Below, one piece after another: positions 39,442 to 54,200 of a stretch of 64,000 nt of DNA. The notes under the pieces are model-generated. The model saw only the letters and a program-made list of their open reading frames with translations, was not told the origin of the DNA and did no database searches. The first letter of the stretch is position 1, and each line of letters begins with the position of its first letter. The DNA is from Posidonia oceanica (Eukaryota; Streptophyta; Magnoliopsida; Alismatales; Posidoniaceae), in contig JAZBRS010000049.1 in assembly GCA_037176725.1 (NCBI GenBank), positions 11,178,001 to 11,242,000 of the forward strand. Reading direction: 5' to 3'. Both the position numbers and the translations under genes were made by a program.

Positions 39442-42269
39442 TTGAACATTTGAAGAGCACCATGTTATAGTAGGTTTAATTTATTCTTTCAATAGGTGCT
39501 TGGTAATACCAATTAGTTTCAAAACTTAGTATCTGTTTAGATGGTTATATAGAAAATAAAGGATTTAACATACATGTTGGGTAATTTATCTTATTCTTCT
39601 CTTTGCCATATAGGATATATAAATACTCTAGATAGAAAATTCAATTCAGGAGAAGCAAAAATACTACGGTTTTTTAGATGGCAATTTTTTTACATACTAT
39701 GCTAAAGAAAAAGACAACCGATGGGAGAAATGAATTTCTCATGCCTATTATAAGCAAATAGGTCACCTATTTCTATACCAACAATTTGCCATGAAATATT
39801 CCCACAGCATTTTGTATACTAGAACGGTTTGGAGATTGAGCATTAGCCCTCTTCGATAACAAGAGAGTAATGCATATAGCTCCTAAATTTGCTAGTAGTA
39901 CAAGATCATCAACTGTTGGAGTTTCTGAAATTTCTAGAACGAATATAATTTCTTTACTGACGAGATCATACTAGAATAAGCATTATTCAATGAAAGATTA
40001 TTAATCATGTTGTCATCGGCATTGAGGAAATTCTAAGAGATTCGAGGTATAGCCTTGGAATTGGACTTGTTGAATTAAACCGACATTTTCATGCTTTCCT
40101 TGTTTAAGAAATGAACACACAAACTGAAGACTTAATCCTGAGATGCCTAAAATTTAAATGCTATGAGTTATTTCTGTATCGATCATTGCTTTTCGCACTA
40201 ATTTTCATCAAGAGAGCCCAAACATAGTGAAGAATTCTCACCAGTGTCAAGATTTGGACTCAATGTCAATGATTAAAATTCAAGTTTGAAAAGAAATAAG
40301 CAACGAAATCATATTGATTGAAATGTCTATGACAGAATTCATCAAATAATAAAAAGTCAGGGAGTAAAATTGAATAGCATATAAAAGAAGTAATGTTGAC
40401 GAACTTCCTTATAAATCAGTAAAGAAATGAAGATCGCCGTTGGAAGTAGTATATTTTCGTATTATCAATAAAAAAATAGTAGTATATTTTGGCTAAGTTG
40501 TGATCTATATTGTCGTGAATGAGATAGTTTTAGTAAACTATAAGCTTATCTGTAACGGACCTAAAGTTTTGATATAACGTAGATGTTATATTTTCTGCAA
40601 AATAATTTTAACGGTAGAGTTATTATTACAATTCGATACTTCATGTCCAGTATATAGGTACAAAAGAAAACTGAACAATTCTAGTTAATTTTGATTTTCT
40701 TTTGATCTTTAAAGGTGATGGTTCCTTATTTACATGAAAAAACAAATGAAATAAATCTAAGGTAACATTTATTTACTCAAGTAAGATCCTACTTATACAC
40801 ATGAAAAAATACATATCAATGACATTTATCAAATAAGAAACGTATTCTAATCAATTTAAATCCTTGGGGCTTACTGTTGGCTAGGCAAAGCAAATAGGAG
40901 ATCATTGATGATGATATGAGATGAATTGTTCAAGTCAACAACAAAAATTTCATCAATTACTAGAATCTCCGAAATCTAAAATCCGACACTTACAATGGAG
41001 ATAAAATCATCCCTACTCATATGCAATCTTCAAAATTGTTCTAAAGTGTTTGGTAATGATTCTGGTGTTCAGATTTAGACAGGAATAGCATTATATCCAG
41101 AATAGTTATTAAATAAGAAAATAAAGTCAGCTTAACTATAGAAGTTGACACAACTTTAACATTATAAATTTAACAGAAGTCAAAAACTAAGATAAGTGAA
41201 CTTCTGATCAAAAGTCAAAGTGAAAGAGCCATCATAACCATAAGCATTACCAAACACAGCCTATGATGACGGATATGTCTGGGAACTGATTCCTTTGAAC
41301 ACAACTCTACAATTCTAGTTTTGACAATCACTACTAGCGTTGATTATGTGGGTGTCTTGAAGCACAAGCAATACGGGGAAGCAATGCATGTTCAAAAAGA
41401 GCTAACTCCTTGATTTTGTAGGCATCTCTCTAGATCCTACACCATTTGGGAACCATTGTTGACTAAAATGATTAGACATTTTAGCAGAATTCTAAAGACT
41501 AATAACCAGTTTTAGATGGATCATAGTTCTCAGCCCCCAGATAATGCCATATCATTATGAGATTCATACCATTGCTTTACCTAGACAGACTATGAGAATC
41601 TCCTTTTCGTATCTCATACTGGCATCCACTGATAATTGTTTTTTTTTTTTTTTTGCATATAATCCACTGATAATTGTAAGACAACAGCTATATAAGAAAT
41701 CTGCTATTTTACTGATGGGACACCATTTCTCAAAATCACTAAGTTCATGACGAACAATTTCACTCTTAGAAAGAAAGGATTAACAAACTCAAATTCATTA
41801 AGCCATGTCATAAGTAGCTAGTAAAGGTGTGCACAATTTGAATACGGAATGAAGTGCAACCAGATGTATTATTGAGGTAAATACTGGTTCGGTACTGGGT
41901 TCTATTCATTGTGGTCGTGACTCACGAGTGCCAGACCTCTTGCAGCTCCTAACAATTATTTTCCGAATTGATCTTACAGATGCTGTGGATATTTAATTAA
42001 TTTTTCATTTCCGTGGATATTTGTTATCTTGTTAGGTTTATTGGATGTCAAGCGTGATGAAACTTTAGAGTGGTGCTTAGTATACAGAACTGTTCCCTTC
42101 TGTGGGTTTAAATATCATTTTTGCCGTTTGCAGGTATGTTTGCCCAAACAAGACCCATTTTGATGGCAATTCATTCTCATTTCTTCAGATATGTTCACGG
42201 TGCATTTTAGTAGATAAAGCTCAGCTCAATATGATTCTTCCACAATATTATAAATGAACAATGAGAACA
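39442..42269. other. Intergenic region between two convergent genes
   Basis: AT-rich, 2.8 kb, with no supported ORF. It should contain the 3' ends of both genes: the carboxypeptidase message ends to the right of 39441, and the RimP message ends to the left of 42270. The only distinct element seen is the MITE-like sequence at 41046-41257. Confidence 0.7.
41046..41257. mobile_element. MITE-like element with GTGTTTGGTAATG ends
   Basis: GTGTTTGGTAATG at 41046-41058 is repeated inverted, without mismatch over 13 bp, as CATTACCAAACAC at 41245-41257. The length of 212 bp and lack of coding fit a non-autonomous DNA transposon. Flanking duplications are not clear, so the superfamily is uncertain (hAT or PIF/Harbinger are possible). 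Confidence 0.55.
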
Positions 42270-45200
42270 TCAACATTCTGCATACAATCGAACAAGACGC
42301 AAGGACCCGAAAGAAGTCTTCAACCGCCACTCTCTCTGCTTTTTGCTTAAAGGCCGTCCCTTCCCTGCCTTTTCTCTGTTTATCCGCACGTCGGCGACAC
42401 CCCATGTGCAATAGCCTGATTCTAGATCAAAAGAAATAAGCCTGAAGATGCCTTCACTTTCTCGAGAAGAAGCTTCTTCAACATCATCCACTACGTACTT
42501 GACAAGCATGGGCTTGTCTTTGAACCGTTCCAGATCATCTGGAATTCGGACTGCCCTTTCCAGACCAGGTGATGATACCTGGAAAAAAACATCAAACAAC
42601 CAGAGCATTGATATAGGAATTCAAAAGCTTAATAGAATTTAAACTGCATTTATTATGAGCTAGTACTTCTATATTGTGTTAGTTCTTATTTTGAGAATCA
42701 AATTTAAAAACAATTGACAATTAGTGTTGAGGTCCATGATTTTACCAAGACATTATGATCCTACCACTTTTCCAATGTGAGACATTCACTGGTATCAAAA
42801 CATAGAAGTAAATGTCATAAGCATGAGGCTGGTCTCTTAACAGGGATGAGTCGGTAATCCTCCTTTCCCTTTCTTTAACACTCCCAAGTATCTGTAACCT
42901 CTTTTGAGTCCTACACACGTCTATTTATGGAGCAAGGGTGGATGCTTTGGGTCAAGCCTTGAATTGGTCTTTGTTCTAGCTCTGGTACCATAAAAAGTTA
43001 GAATATCAGAGCTAAATTCACTTAACTTACCATCCCTTAGCCTCAGGAATGGACATACAGTGAGCAATTCTCAAATGGAACAAGTGTTGAAAAGATTCTT
43101 TGGGTTTCATTTCAATAACTGATAAAAAAAATGTTGATTAACAAAAATGAAGATCAGGAAAAACTACAATGGTAGACAGTCACTTCAACAAACATTATTT
43201 GTATTGGTTTTTATTCAAATATGGGAATGAAATGAGATTGGATACATAAAATACTAAAACGAGAACAGATCTATTCAAAAAATGTAATCTTTGCACATGG
43301 TAAGCCTACTAGAATCTCAGTTACAATAGCAGCTTCCCTGATCTTTAAGAAGTAGAACAGTTGGATATGTATAGTTTTTTTCTCAATAATAAGAAGCATG
43401 ACTTGCAACAAAAGTAGAAGGCATATTTCTGCACAATAAAAATTATAAAATTCATATTTACAAGAAGAAATAATTCCAAACAGGAAGAAAAATAATAAAA
43501 CAAAGTATAACCCACCTCTAGAAAAAATTTCTCAGGAACGGTTCGCTCATTCGCAGCTTCATCCAATCGTGCTCTGTAGGCAGAAGTGAAGGCTTCAATG
43601 TCAGCCATAGTGGGAGATCCATACCTATAAAAGAATGTTTTGTCAAGGGCTTGTGATTGTAGGAAGCTGCCTTGAAAAAAGCAGCACATCTATGTTGACA
43701 TAAAAAAAAAAATTTCTCAACAAATATATAGATTGGTTTTACATAAAGCTTAAAGGTGCCTTTTTTTGTAAAACCGACAAAGCACTGAATGCTACTCATG
43801 ATTGTTGCTGTAATATATAGAAGTCCAAGGACGTGGTACAAAGACAAATTGACCAAGTCTTCATGCACGAACACCTATAAAAAAACAAGTTACATAATAA
43901 AGCAAAGACTTCATGTAAACTATCCAATAGCTATCATGGCGAAGCATCCAAAGCAAGACTGCACACTCAAATGATCTTTGTCGAGACACTAAAGCATTCG
44001 GTGGAACCGGTGAACTACACGTCGCTTCTGTACCGATGTGTGGGACAGATGACTTGTTACACGGTTATCAAAGCAAAGACTTCATGTAGAATGTCCAATA
44101 GCTATCTCATTGCACGCAAGCAGCATGGTGGATGAAACATGGCATGCATTAGTAAGTCATCATTGTTTCAAAAAAAAGAAGTCATCATGACCCGAACATA
44201 GGTGATATTTCAAAGCTACATGTCACAAAAGCATTTGCTGGAATCAAGATATATCAAGTTATTGGGATTACCAATGTGACATCTAAGCCATTGGAAGTGG
44301 CGTCCACGAAGTCTTCACCTTCTAACAGATGAGGAATCAAAAGATGGTCTTGTCATTTATGAACGTGGGGAAGAACGGGGGAACGTGTTGGGACCATGAT
44401 TTGAAACGATTGTTTTGCTTCCTTGCTCTGTAAAACGGGGATGGAAGACATCAAAAAAACACACAACACATCTACGCAACTCAACGCCAGCAACCTGTGG
44501 AAGGCATATCAACAGAACACAACTAAAATCCTAAGAGAAAATAATGGTAAAGAGAGAAGGAAAAAGAAAAGAAACACCAGCATCAAGTGAGAGAGATAGA
44601 GAGAAAAATACAAAAAGCCTCTCTCATTCCGTTTGCATCTGCCACACGCCACTGCCGTCACCACCGCCATCATTGCGAAGAGGAAATCCACTTGCAAACG
44701 TCAATACCAACATCAAACATAGCAGGAATGCTCAGAAATCCTTTGTGGCCAGACCTTTCATTTGTCTTCCAAAAATTTGTTTGGAGACCCATCGTTATGA
44801 CATGATTCTCCCACTTGCCTAGCATGATGGCAGCACCTAAGAGAACTCGCCTTTATGGTCGGATATTCCATTTGTTTGTCATGACCTTGTTAGGAGAACC
44901 CGCTTACAACTAAATCTTCCATTCATTTAGCTCATGGACATTTTAGTTAACCTCTTGTCGTAATTGGATATCCCATCAGTCATTTTATATGAAATACATA
45001 CACGACTCTTACGAGATTTGATACATACAAAACATTGAACAAGAAATATAAACCAAGTTTTGATTTGATGAAATGCATGCACATGGGCCATATTTGTTTT
45101 TGTTCTATTTGAGGAGATAATACATGCAAGTTACTCATTGCATGAAAGAATTCACTCAAAATATACTCCCACGTGAATGAATATATGATAAGAGTTAGCC

Positions 45201-48200
45201 AAAGCAATTTTTACCTCCATGAATCATTCCATTTGTTAAATCATATGAGTCCATCATATGATTCTCAATGACAAAAAATAACAATAATAAAACATATACA
45301 AACAACAATGGACTCAAATTTATCCATTAATCAAATTCAAGACTTGTGGACTGATCCATATCATCCACTAGGCCTAACAGCCCAAGTACATTGCATAAAA
45401 TCTCAATATTCAAATTACACAATTGGGTGAAAATCTTGAAAATTCATGGGAAATCTACTAAGCTTGAATAACAACCCATGAAATCTAATATATGTAAATA
45501 TATATTGTAAACTATATTAAACAGATGACATAAAATTCTCTTAGATTCATAAAGGAATATCCTTATCTAAGTTTGGTTGGAATAAAAAAATAACCATGAT
45601 ATAATAAATATGTATGTCGCATTCGACCCATGTGCTCTAAAGAATCTCAAATAAAAAATATTTTATTTGTTGGACTCACACAAATACCCACGAAACAAGA
45701 TACATAAATTTCATATATATGGACATATTCAAGCATAATGAATATTTGAACTATTTTTTCCATATTAAATGATATTTGCACTATTTTTGAAATAACATTT
45801 TGATCATGTCTATTTCTTTATTACGATGAATGATGTCATTGACACGATATGAACGAAACATTTTTCTCATTGAGAAATTGTAAGGTACGAAATTTATTGA
45901 CAATTCTTAGGAGGCCTCTAGCATATATATATTGAACAAAAAAATCCACATAAAATAGAATGACACGCTTGGTGGGGCCTCTCATCCTTAACATCATGTC
46001 TCGCATTAAATAATACATGTTTTCCTTTTTATATATAAAATAAACTTTAACATGGCCCCTTGTAGGATTTCGGGTACCAGTGTCTCTGAAATTCACTTTC
46101 ATGCCTATCGCATTTGGATCCTTTGCTTCGGCAATTGTCACCCATACATACAAAGGAGACCACATAATAGATGTGGAGCTTCAGTTGTCGCTGCTATCTA
46201 TTACTCCAACTCCCATAGGAAGATTCATTCCCGTTTCCAATGCTCAATCTCCCATAAACAGAGATCAAGAGTCAAGGGCACCTAAGCTTAATGTTGGTCT
46301 CAAACCACAAAAACCTTCTAAGTCGCCTAACAATACTCACAAAGGGAAGTTGATTCAACGTGGACTGATGAAGGAGGAAAATGAGACTTTCTTTAACAAG
46401 ACCTCAATTGAATGGCTACAAAGGGAAAACATAAGTGGAAACAACTGTTAGAAATATGGACATCCAACTCAAAACCAATTGGGTATGAATGGAAGGGTCT
46501 ATCTATATATAACCACAAGTCTCAGTCCTCACTTTTTCAATATGGGATTATTCCAACACTCCCCGTCACTTGTGGCCTATTTTACGTTCAACAAGTGTCT
46601 CTTTTAAACATGGGTGGATGTGTGTAGACTTGGACCTATTTGGATCTCTTTTGACTCTAATACCATGTTAGAAATATGAACATCCAACTCAAAACCAATT
46701 GGTTATGAGTGAAAGGATCCATCTATATATAACCACAAGTCTCAGTCCTCACTTTTTCAATATGGGACTATTCCAACAACAACCAATAAGGCCATCACCA
46801 AAAATCCTTAATTCTTCACCTGCATTGAGTAACACAGCTCAAAAGGTAGGATTACATGCATTACCTCGTATGGTCAAAACTGTAAAGTGTAATACTCCAC
46901 TCGCTAATCCTTCAACTGAACATATTATTAGGAAATCGTCCAATGCACGAACAAGGAATACGAGACATTTTAAGGTGCCATCAAGAGAAAAATCAAGAAT
47001 GCACGAAATAACCCATCAATGGACAAAGACTTCAATAAATTGGATGCACTATAAGGAAAAAGGTACTAAGGTGCTGTCGAAGAAAAACTAGAAGAGAAAA
47101 GACTTCTACAAGATTCAAGTTCTTTAATAAATTGAATGCGAATATACGAAGAATTTTGGAGTCAGCATCTCACAAAGGAAGAAAAAGATAACGGTCCCAT
47201 TATTGCACCGTCAACCTTGCAACATCAAAGGAAGAAGGCTAGGAAGCAACCAAAACCCTTAGAGGAGAAGGAGCGTGCACTCCTCACTTAGCATCTCCCC
47301 AACAAACTAAGACAATAACTATGTTTGCTTGGGATGTATACGCCCGATAGGTATCACAGTAGGTAATATATTTAGTAGGGACCAATATGTCACTCTAACA
47401 ACATTTTTGTTGATAAAAGCAACAAAAATGAACACCAACAAGTTCTCTAAATGCAGAGATATTACTACATCTCCTATAGGCGAGAAGGTCTATCAATAAA
47501 AAATATCAAAATATCAAGAAACGGCAAGTCTATCTTAATAAGAGGTATACAAATCAATTTGACAGGTGAGGAGGGTGATGAATGATGAAGAATATATGTC
47601 GAATATACCTACAAGTAACCGCTTCAACATCTTAAGGAGAGTTGAAAAGATAAACCCATCTTTAGGAAAAGGAACATGAAAATTATTCCACATGTACAAC
47701 AGACCAAAAGAAAATATGTTAAGAGAAAATACAACAGGGTAAAGCCAAAGTCTTACAATATTTTCTCTCAACGACCTTTTTTTTTTGTTTATTCCGCATG
47801 TAGAATAAATGTTTTGTTCTTTTTCCTAAGATGAGTTTGTCTTCTTTAATCCTCTTCCGGATGTTGAAACGATTACTTGTAGATATATATATCCTTCATC
47901 AATCCCTTCAAGCTCGTCGTCTATCAAATTGATTCGCATGCCTCCTATCAAGATAAACTTACCGTTTCTTGATATTTTAATATTTTTTATTGATGGAACA
48001 TATTCACCTCCCTTCTCTCCTATAGGAGACGTAGTAATGGCTTTACATTCGGAGAACTTGTTGGTGTTAATTTTTGTTCATTTTTGTTGCCTTTATCAAC
48101 AAAAATGTCAATACTGACATATTGGTTCCTACTAAACATATTGCCTATTGTGATACTAGTCGGATGTATACATCCCAAGCAAACATAGTTATTATCTTTG

Positions 48201-51200
48201 TTTGTTGGGGAGATGCTACAGGTGACGAGTGCACGCTCCTCCTCTAAGGATTTTGGTTGCTTCCTAGTTTTCTTCCATTGATTTTGCAATGTTGATGGGG
48301 CACTATAGGATCATCATATTTTTCCACATTTAAGAGATGCATACTATGAAATTCTTCGTACTTCTATATCAAATTTGTTAAAAAGCTAATATCTTGTATG
48401 AGTCTTTTCTCTCTCTTGATTTTTCTTAGATAGTTCATACTTTTTTTTGCATGGACAATACATCAAATATAGTTTTATCTATTACTTTGATCGATGACAC
48501 CCTAGAATATCCCGTATTCCTTGTTTATGCATTGGACGATTCTCTTATAACATGTTCACTTAGGGACTTAACGAGTGGAGTATTACACCTCTCAAGTTTG
48601 ACTGTAAGAGGTAATGCATGTAATTTCGCTTTTTGAGTTGTGCTACTCGATATAGGTGGAGAATTGAGGATTTTTAGTGATGGCCTCATTGGTTGTTTCT
48701 CTTTCCTTATGATTTCACCTTTGGAACCATTCAGTTGGGGTCATATTAGAGGAAGTCTCATTTTCCTCTTTCATGGGCCCATGTCGAATCAACTTCCCTT
48801 TGTGAGTATTATTAGGCAACTTGGAAGGTTTTTGTGGTCTAAGACAAACATTAAGCTTAGGTGCCATTTACTCTTATCTCCATTTATGGGAGATTGAGCC
48901 TTGAAAATGAGAACTAATCCTCCCATGAAAGTTGGAGTAGTGAGTAGCAACGGCAACTGAAGCTCTACATCTATTATGTAGTCTCCTTCATACGTATGGG
49001 TAATAATTGTCGGAGTAAAGAATCCAAACACGATAGATATGATGAAAGTGAATTTCGCAGCCATTGGTACCTCAAATCCCACGAAGGGACATGTTAAACT
49101 TCATTTTATATATAAAATGGAAAACATGTATTATTTAATGCAAGACATGATGTTGAGGATGATAGTGCATATATTCATTGCACTTGATTATACAAGATAT
49201 GTGAGTGAGTGTGTGAGTGTACACATCTTGTCTCATGTGTATTTGTATAAGTCCAACAAATAAAAATATTTTTTTATTTGAGATTCTATGGAATACGTGG
49301 GTGACATACCATACACATATTTATTGTATCATGTTCATTTGCTTATTCCAACGAGACCTTGATAAGCAAATTCATTTATGAATCTAACAGGATTTTATGT
49401 CATCTGTTTAATATGATTTATGAAACAGATTTACATATATCAGATCTCATGGGCTGTCATAAAGGCTTAGTAGACCCTGCATGAATTTAAGATTTATATC
49501 CAATTGTATGGTTTGAATCTTGTTATTTTATGCAATATACATGGGTTGTTAGGCCTAGTGGACTATTATAATTTATTATTATTATTTGTATATAATTTGA
49601 GTCCACTATTGTTTGTATATAATTTGTTATTATTATTTTTTGGTCAATCAAAATCATGTGATGGACTCATATGGTTTAAAAAATGGAATGACTCAAGGAG
49701 GTGAAAATTGCATTGGCTAACTTTCAATATATATTCATTCACGTGGGAGTATATTTTGAGTGAATTGTTTCATGTAAAGAGTAACATGCATGTATTATCT
49801 TCTCAAATAGGACAAAAATGAATATGATCCGCGTACATTTCATCAAATCAAAATTTGGTTTATATTTCTTATTCAATGTTTTGCATGAATCAAATCATGT
49901 AAAAGTCATGCATGTTTTCATATAAAACGACAAATGAGATATCCAACCATGTTGGCGGTTCCCTCAAATGTATGTGTGCTAAGCGAGTGAAAGATCCAAC
50001 TATAAACAGATTCTCCCAACAAGCTCATGACAAACAAACGGAATATCCGACCATAAAGGCCAATTCTCCCAATGTTGTCGTCGCGCTAGCGAGTGGAAGA
50101 ATCATGTCATGATTGCGACTCTCCTAATAAACCTTTTTAGAAGACAAACAAAATATCAAACCTAAAAGATGTGTTCTCCTAAGGTTTGAAGTTGGTGTTG
50201 ATATGTGCACACTGGACAAGTGGATTCCTTGTTCGCAACGACGGATCTTGTTTGAAATCGAGATGGTGAAGAAAATGATGAGGCTTTCAAGACAACGATA
50301 GCAACAGCGACGTACAACGACGACAGCGACAATGGCGACGATGACGACTGCAAAAGGAACAAGGGAGACTTTTGTATTTCTCTCCCTATCTCTCTCACTT
50401 GATGTTGGTGTCTCTCTTCTTTCTCCTTCTCTCTTTCACTCTGGATTGCAGTTATGTGTTGCCTTTCAGTATGCGTCGATCACTTCTCTCCCAATTTTCT
50501 TATATGAGTTGTGCAAGTGCATATTCGTTTTTATAGACATCAGGGAGAAGCAACCACTGTTTTGTCATGGTCTTTGCACTCACCCACGTTTCTCACCACT
50601 TTCTATTGTGCAAAAAAGGCATTGATCATTTCATTTCATTTGGTCAACACTTGCAGCCAAATTATGGCTTGGATGATCATTTTATTTCAATTTATGGTTC
50701 ACACATGCACATGGGAATGACAATGAGATAATTCCATGGCACACGTCTCAAGCAAATAATTCTTTAACACATGGCACATTTTAACCTTTCATGTCTGATT
50801 GCCAATGCCAGATTCGTACCCATCAATGAAGGTCATGACCAATCCTACTTTTCTTATCCTTACCGAACAAGCCAATGGCTGGATGAATACCAATAAGTTT
50901 GGATCTTTTACATCCTATGGCCCAAATTAATTCCAGTGGATATGGATTCCAAGGCTTGGTCAATTGTTGATCAATGTGTCATGTACTTCACGAGGACTAG
51001 AGAATAGGCTATGTATAAAGTGTACTGCATTGTGCCAATCTAGCATTAATTGATCTTGTGGCATTTTTCATTTCACCCCTTATGAATTCATATATATTTT
51101 GTATCAACAATCTGCTATTGTTTTCCAACAGCATTAGAACTACATCAAAACTTATTCTGAAGCCATACAAAAACAACAGCAATTATTGGCCAGGTGAGTA

Positions 51201-54200
51201 TTACTTCGGAACTTTACACCAACCACGACTTAGACTGAAGACAAAACATTCATAACCATTTGAATTACTCACAAAAATCTTCCTATTAAAAATGATAGGT
51301 TTCAAGATAAGAAAATAATTAGAAAAAAATGTGGCTAATAATAAATTTGGAGCCACAAAATTTGACTTAGTTTGACCTGATCTCAGCTTAACGTCTCGTG
51401 CTTATCAACATATCTCTGCCTATCTCTCGACCTCAAAAGTTTACACCCATACAAATAGAAGAACATGATTCTATACATCTCACTCGGTTACATCCTTTCA
51501 AAAAAATTCTTCTTAATGGAAGGTAGCATTTGTAATAGCTAGATAGGATCATGAAGCAAAATAGGGTTGGTAGGCTAGAGCGAAAGAATTGGAATACAAG
51601 AACTTCACTAGAATGAAACATGAATCCTCTTGGTTGCATTGTCCAAATGTGTAAAAGGATCCAAATATAGAATAAGTACTAATAGTCATTCCCAAGTAGG
51701 ATGAGTTATAGAGATTAAATGGAATTTGATCAAATCAATGTTGTGCAATGATACCTAGATTGATCATTTGATTTTCATATCGGTCATCTCTTACCTAAAA
51801 GATTTTATTACAATGGCTATGCAAAATCAAACCTCGCAAAAGTTAGAGGGTGAATTGGTTAAACGTCGGAGAGTCCAACATGGACTGTGAGCCTCTCTTT
51901 GGACTCCCAAAAACAAAATGGTTTAGTTTCATGTATCTATGGTTTTGGGCAATTGCTCTCTCAAGTGTAGGTCCAAAGAGGATAATCCATGCATCTGATT
52001 CAAAAGCCTTCCATTTGAGTGCTTTCCAGTTCACAAACCCTTTTGGTGATTTTAAGCTACCTTACTGCAACTATCTCGCTTTGTCGCATAGAAGACAGGA
52101 AGCATGATAGTCAAAAAAACTGAAAAGAAGTTATGAAAGGTATACATATTTTGCTGATAGAAACAGCATAAGCACCTCATTCTTTGATGAAAGAGTGAGT
52201 TCTTCGGCTTTGTGATGGGAATTTCCTGATCAAATTCAGAGATTCAACATGGAATTATCTCTTAACTGTCAGTTCAACAGATATGGCAAGAAGCTATGTG
52301 CTCCAATTCACATATCACAGGAACGCAACTGATATAGGTTGATATGCTTGCATCTTCTACATCCTTATATATTGTTCAGAATTATTTATGGGGGGTCATG
52401 AGGCAAAAATCAGCAGTTTCCCAAGAATCCAGCTAACGATGAAGAGATGTAAATGACGCATGGCTGACAAACCTTTCTCAGCATTTCGACCACCATAAAG
52501 TGTTGTAGTTTAGCACATGTTCAATCAGCAAGCATAACTTAAAAAACGTCTAATCTATCATGATCAGTAGGTGCCCAGTGTTTTACTGTGGTTTTCCTAT
52601 CTTCCTGTTAAATTGTATTATCTGCAAAGCATTTTTAAATTTTTGAGAAGAAGTTGCTTGCTAAGGAAGCTTAACATAGCACCTTGATACTTACTTGGTA
52701 GAGAGCTTCTCAATACGCACTTGTATAAATTGATTGCTAGATGCTTTAAAAGCAAATATATTCAAGTCGCCATCAAATGACATTGAAACCTCCTTAGCCA
52801 TAGTGAGTGCCTCTTTGTCCCATAATGCACCGCAAAGAGATATCCCACCTCCTCCACCTCCATCTCCAACCTAGAAAGTTTTTTTGTCAAAATTGGTTTC
52901 GCTATTAGAAAGAGATGCATAATTGTAGCATTTGGACTTACATAAGGCTCGATGTCCTCCATCTCGAAATCATCTTCAAATTCCTCAAAATCACCCTCCA
53001 GCATTTCTAAAGAATAGAAAAGATATAACCATGAAATTTTCTGTGTATCAAAGTCAAAGAAGTTCGATGTATAACTATGACAAGGTGACCACTGACTGAG
53101 CTTATGAATAAATAAAGAAGATAAAATAGTAGAAAGCAGCTTTCAGATGAGAATAATGAACTTCAAGTGGTGGTTCTTTTCCCCATGATGGAACTGGACC
53201 ATTAAAAGCAATACAGATCACCTCATAGGTATAAAATTACATATTTATGAAAAACTAGAAGTAAAAGAGAAAAAAAAAACTCAGAGCTTTCCTTTGACAC
53301 CTTAAAACCTCTATTTCCTTTATGCTTAGTTGCAACATCTTCCATCACAGCTTTCACTTATTTGTGGAGAAAAGATAAGGGTAAAAATATCCTAACTTCT
53401 TTAGAAAAAATTTGGTCCAAAACATCATGAGCCAGTTGTTCTCCGTTATATAGTATCGCAAAATTTCTCCAAACTATAACTTGAATAGTTTCCTACAAAG
53501 TCCATGAATGGTACATACCAATGCAGGCATACAGATTCCAAAACTTCGTCCCAACTACGCTAACTGATTTGTCCATTAGCCTTGAAAAAAAAAACAGTGT
53601 TCATAAAGATTAAAATTCAATTGTCTGAACCAGTTTGTTTTCTCATGTATAAAGCTAGAGAGGGCCTCACTGAGTGAGTGGGCACAAACTAGCTATAAGA
53701 CTGGAGAGGAGACCCAAGAAGCTTTGCAATAAATCACAAGAATAGAACATGCATAGAAAACAGAGGATAAACAGTAAAGAAAGAGCCTAATAAGTGGATA
53801 ACTCCAGTCTCGCACATTTGCATGTTCCACAATAACAAAATTCGATACTACTGAATGCAAAAAGGACCTGCACATGGTTAGCAGTTCTGGTTCTGATATC
53901 CTTCATTTCTTTGCTTCCTAGATTTCTATGGTTCATTCAACATTTATGGTCTTGTCCCTTGAGAAAAAAAAATAGAACTAGGAGATGGAAAATAACTAAC
54001 AAGGAACATTCAACTGATGGCAAATGACGAGCCATTAGAAGAATTTTAAGCACGAAATGGAATTTTCAGTGTAGCATTTTCCAAAAGCAGAGAATTTGGA
54101 CATTTCATTTGGCAAGCAATAGGATAATTTTCTAGCTTTTACAGAAGTGCAGTACTTCCTCTAGAATTGAGAACTCCAGTAGAAAAAACGCGAGAAAGAA

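Noticed and set aside
46080..46451. A 123-codon ORF in the left arm of the palindrome as a transposase or gene
   Set aside because: The right arm copy (48789-49082 on the reverse strand) keeps only part of the frame, and no domain is recognised. It may be an old coding relic, but there is not enough to call it.
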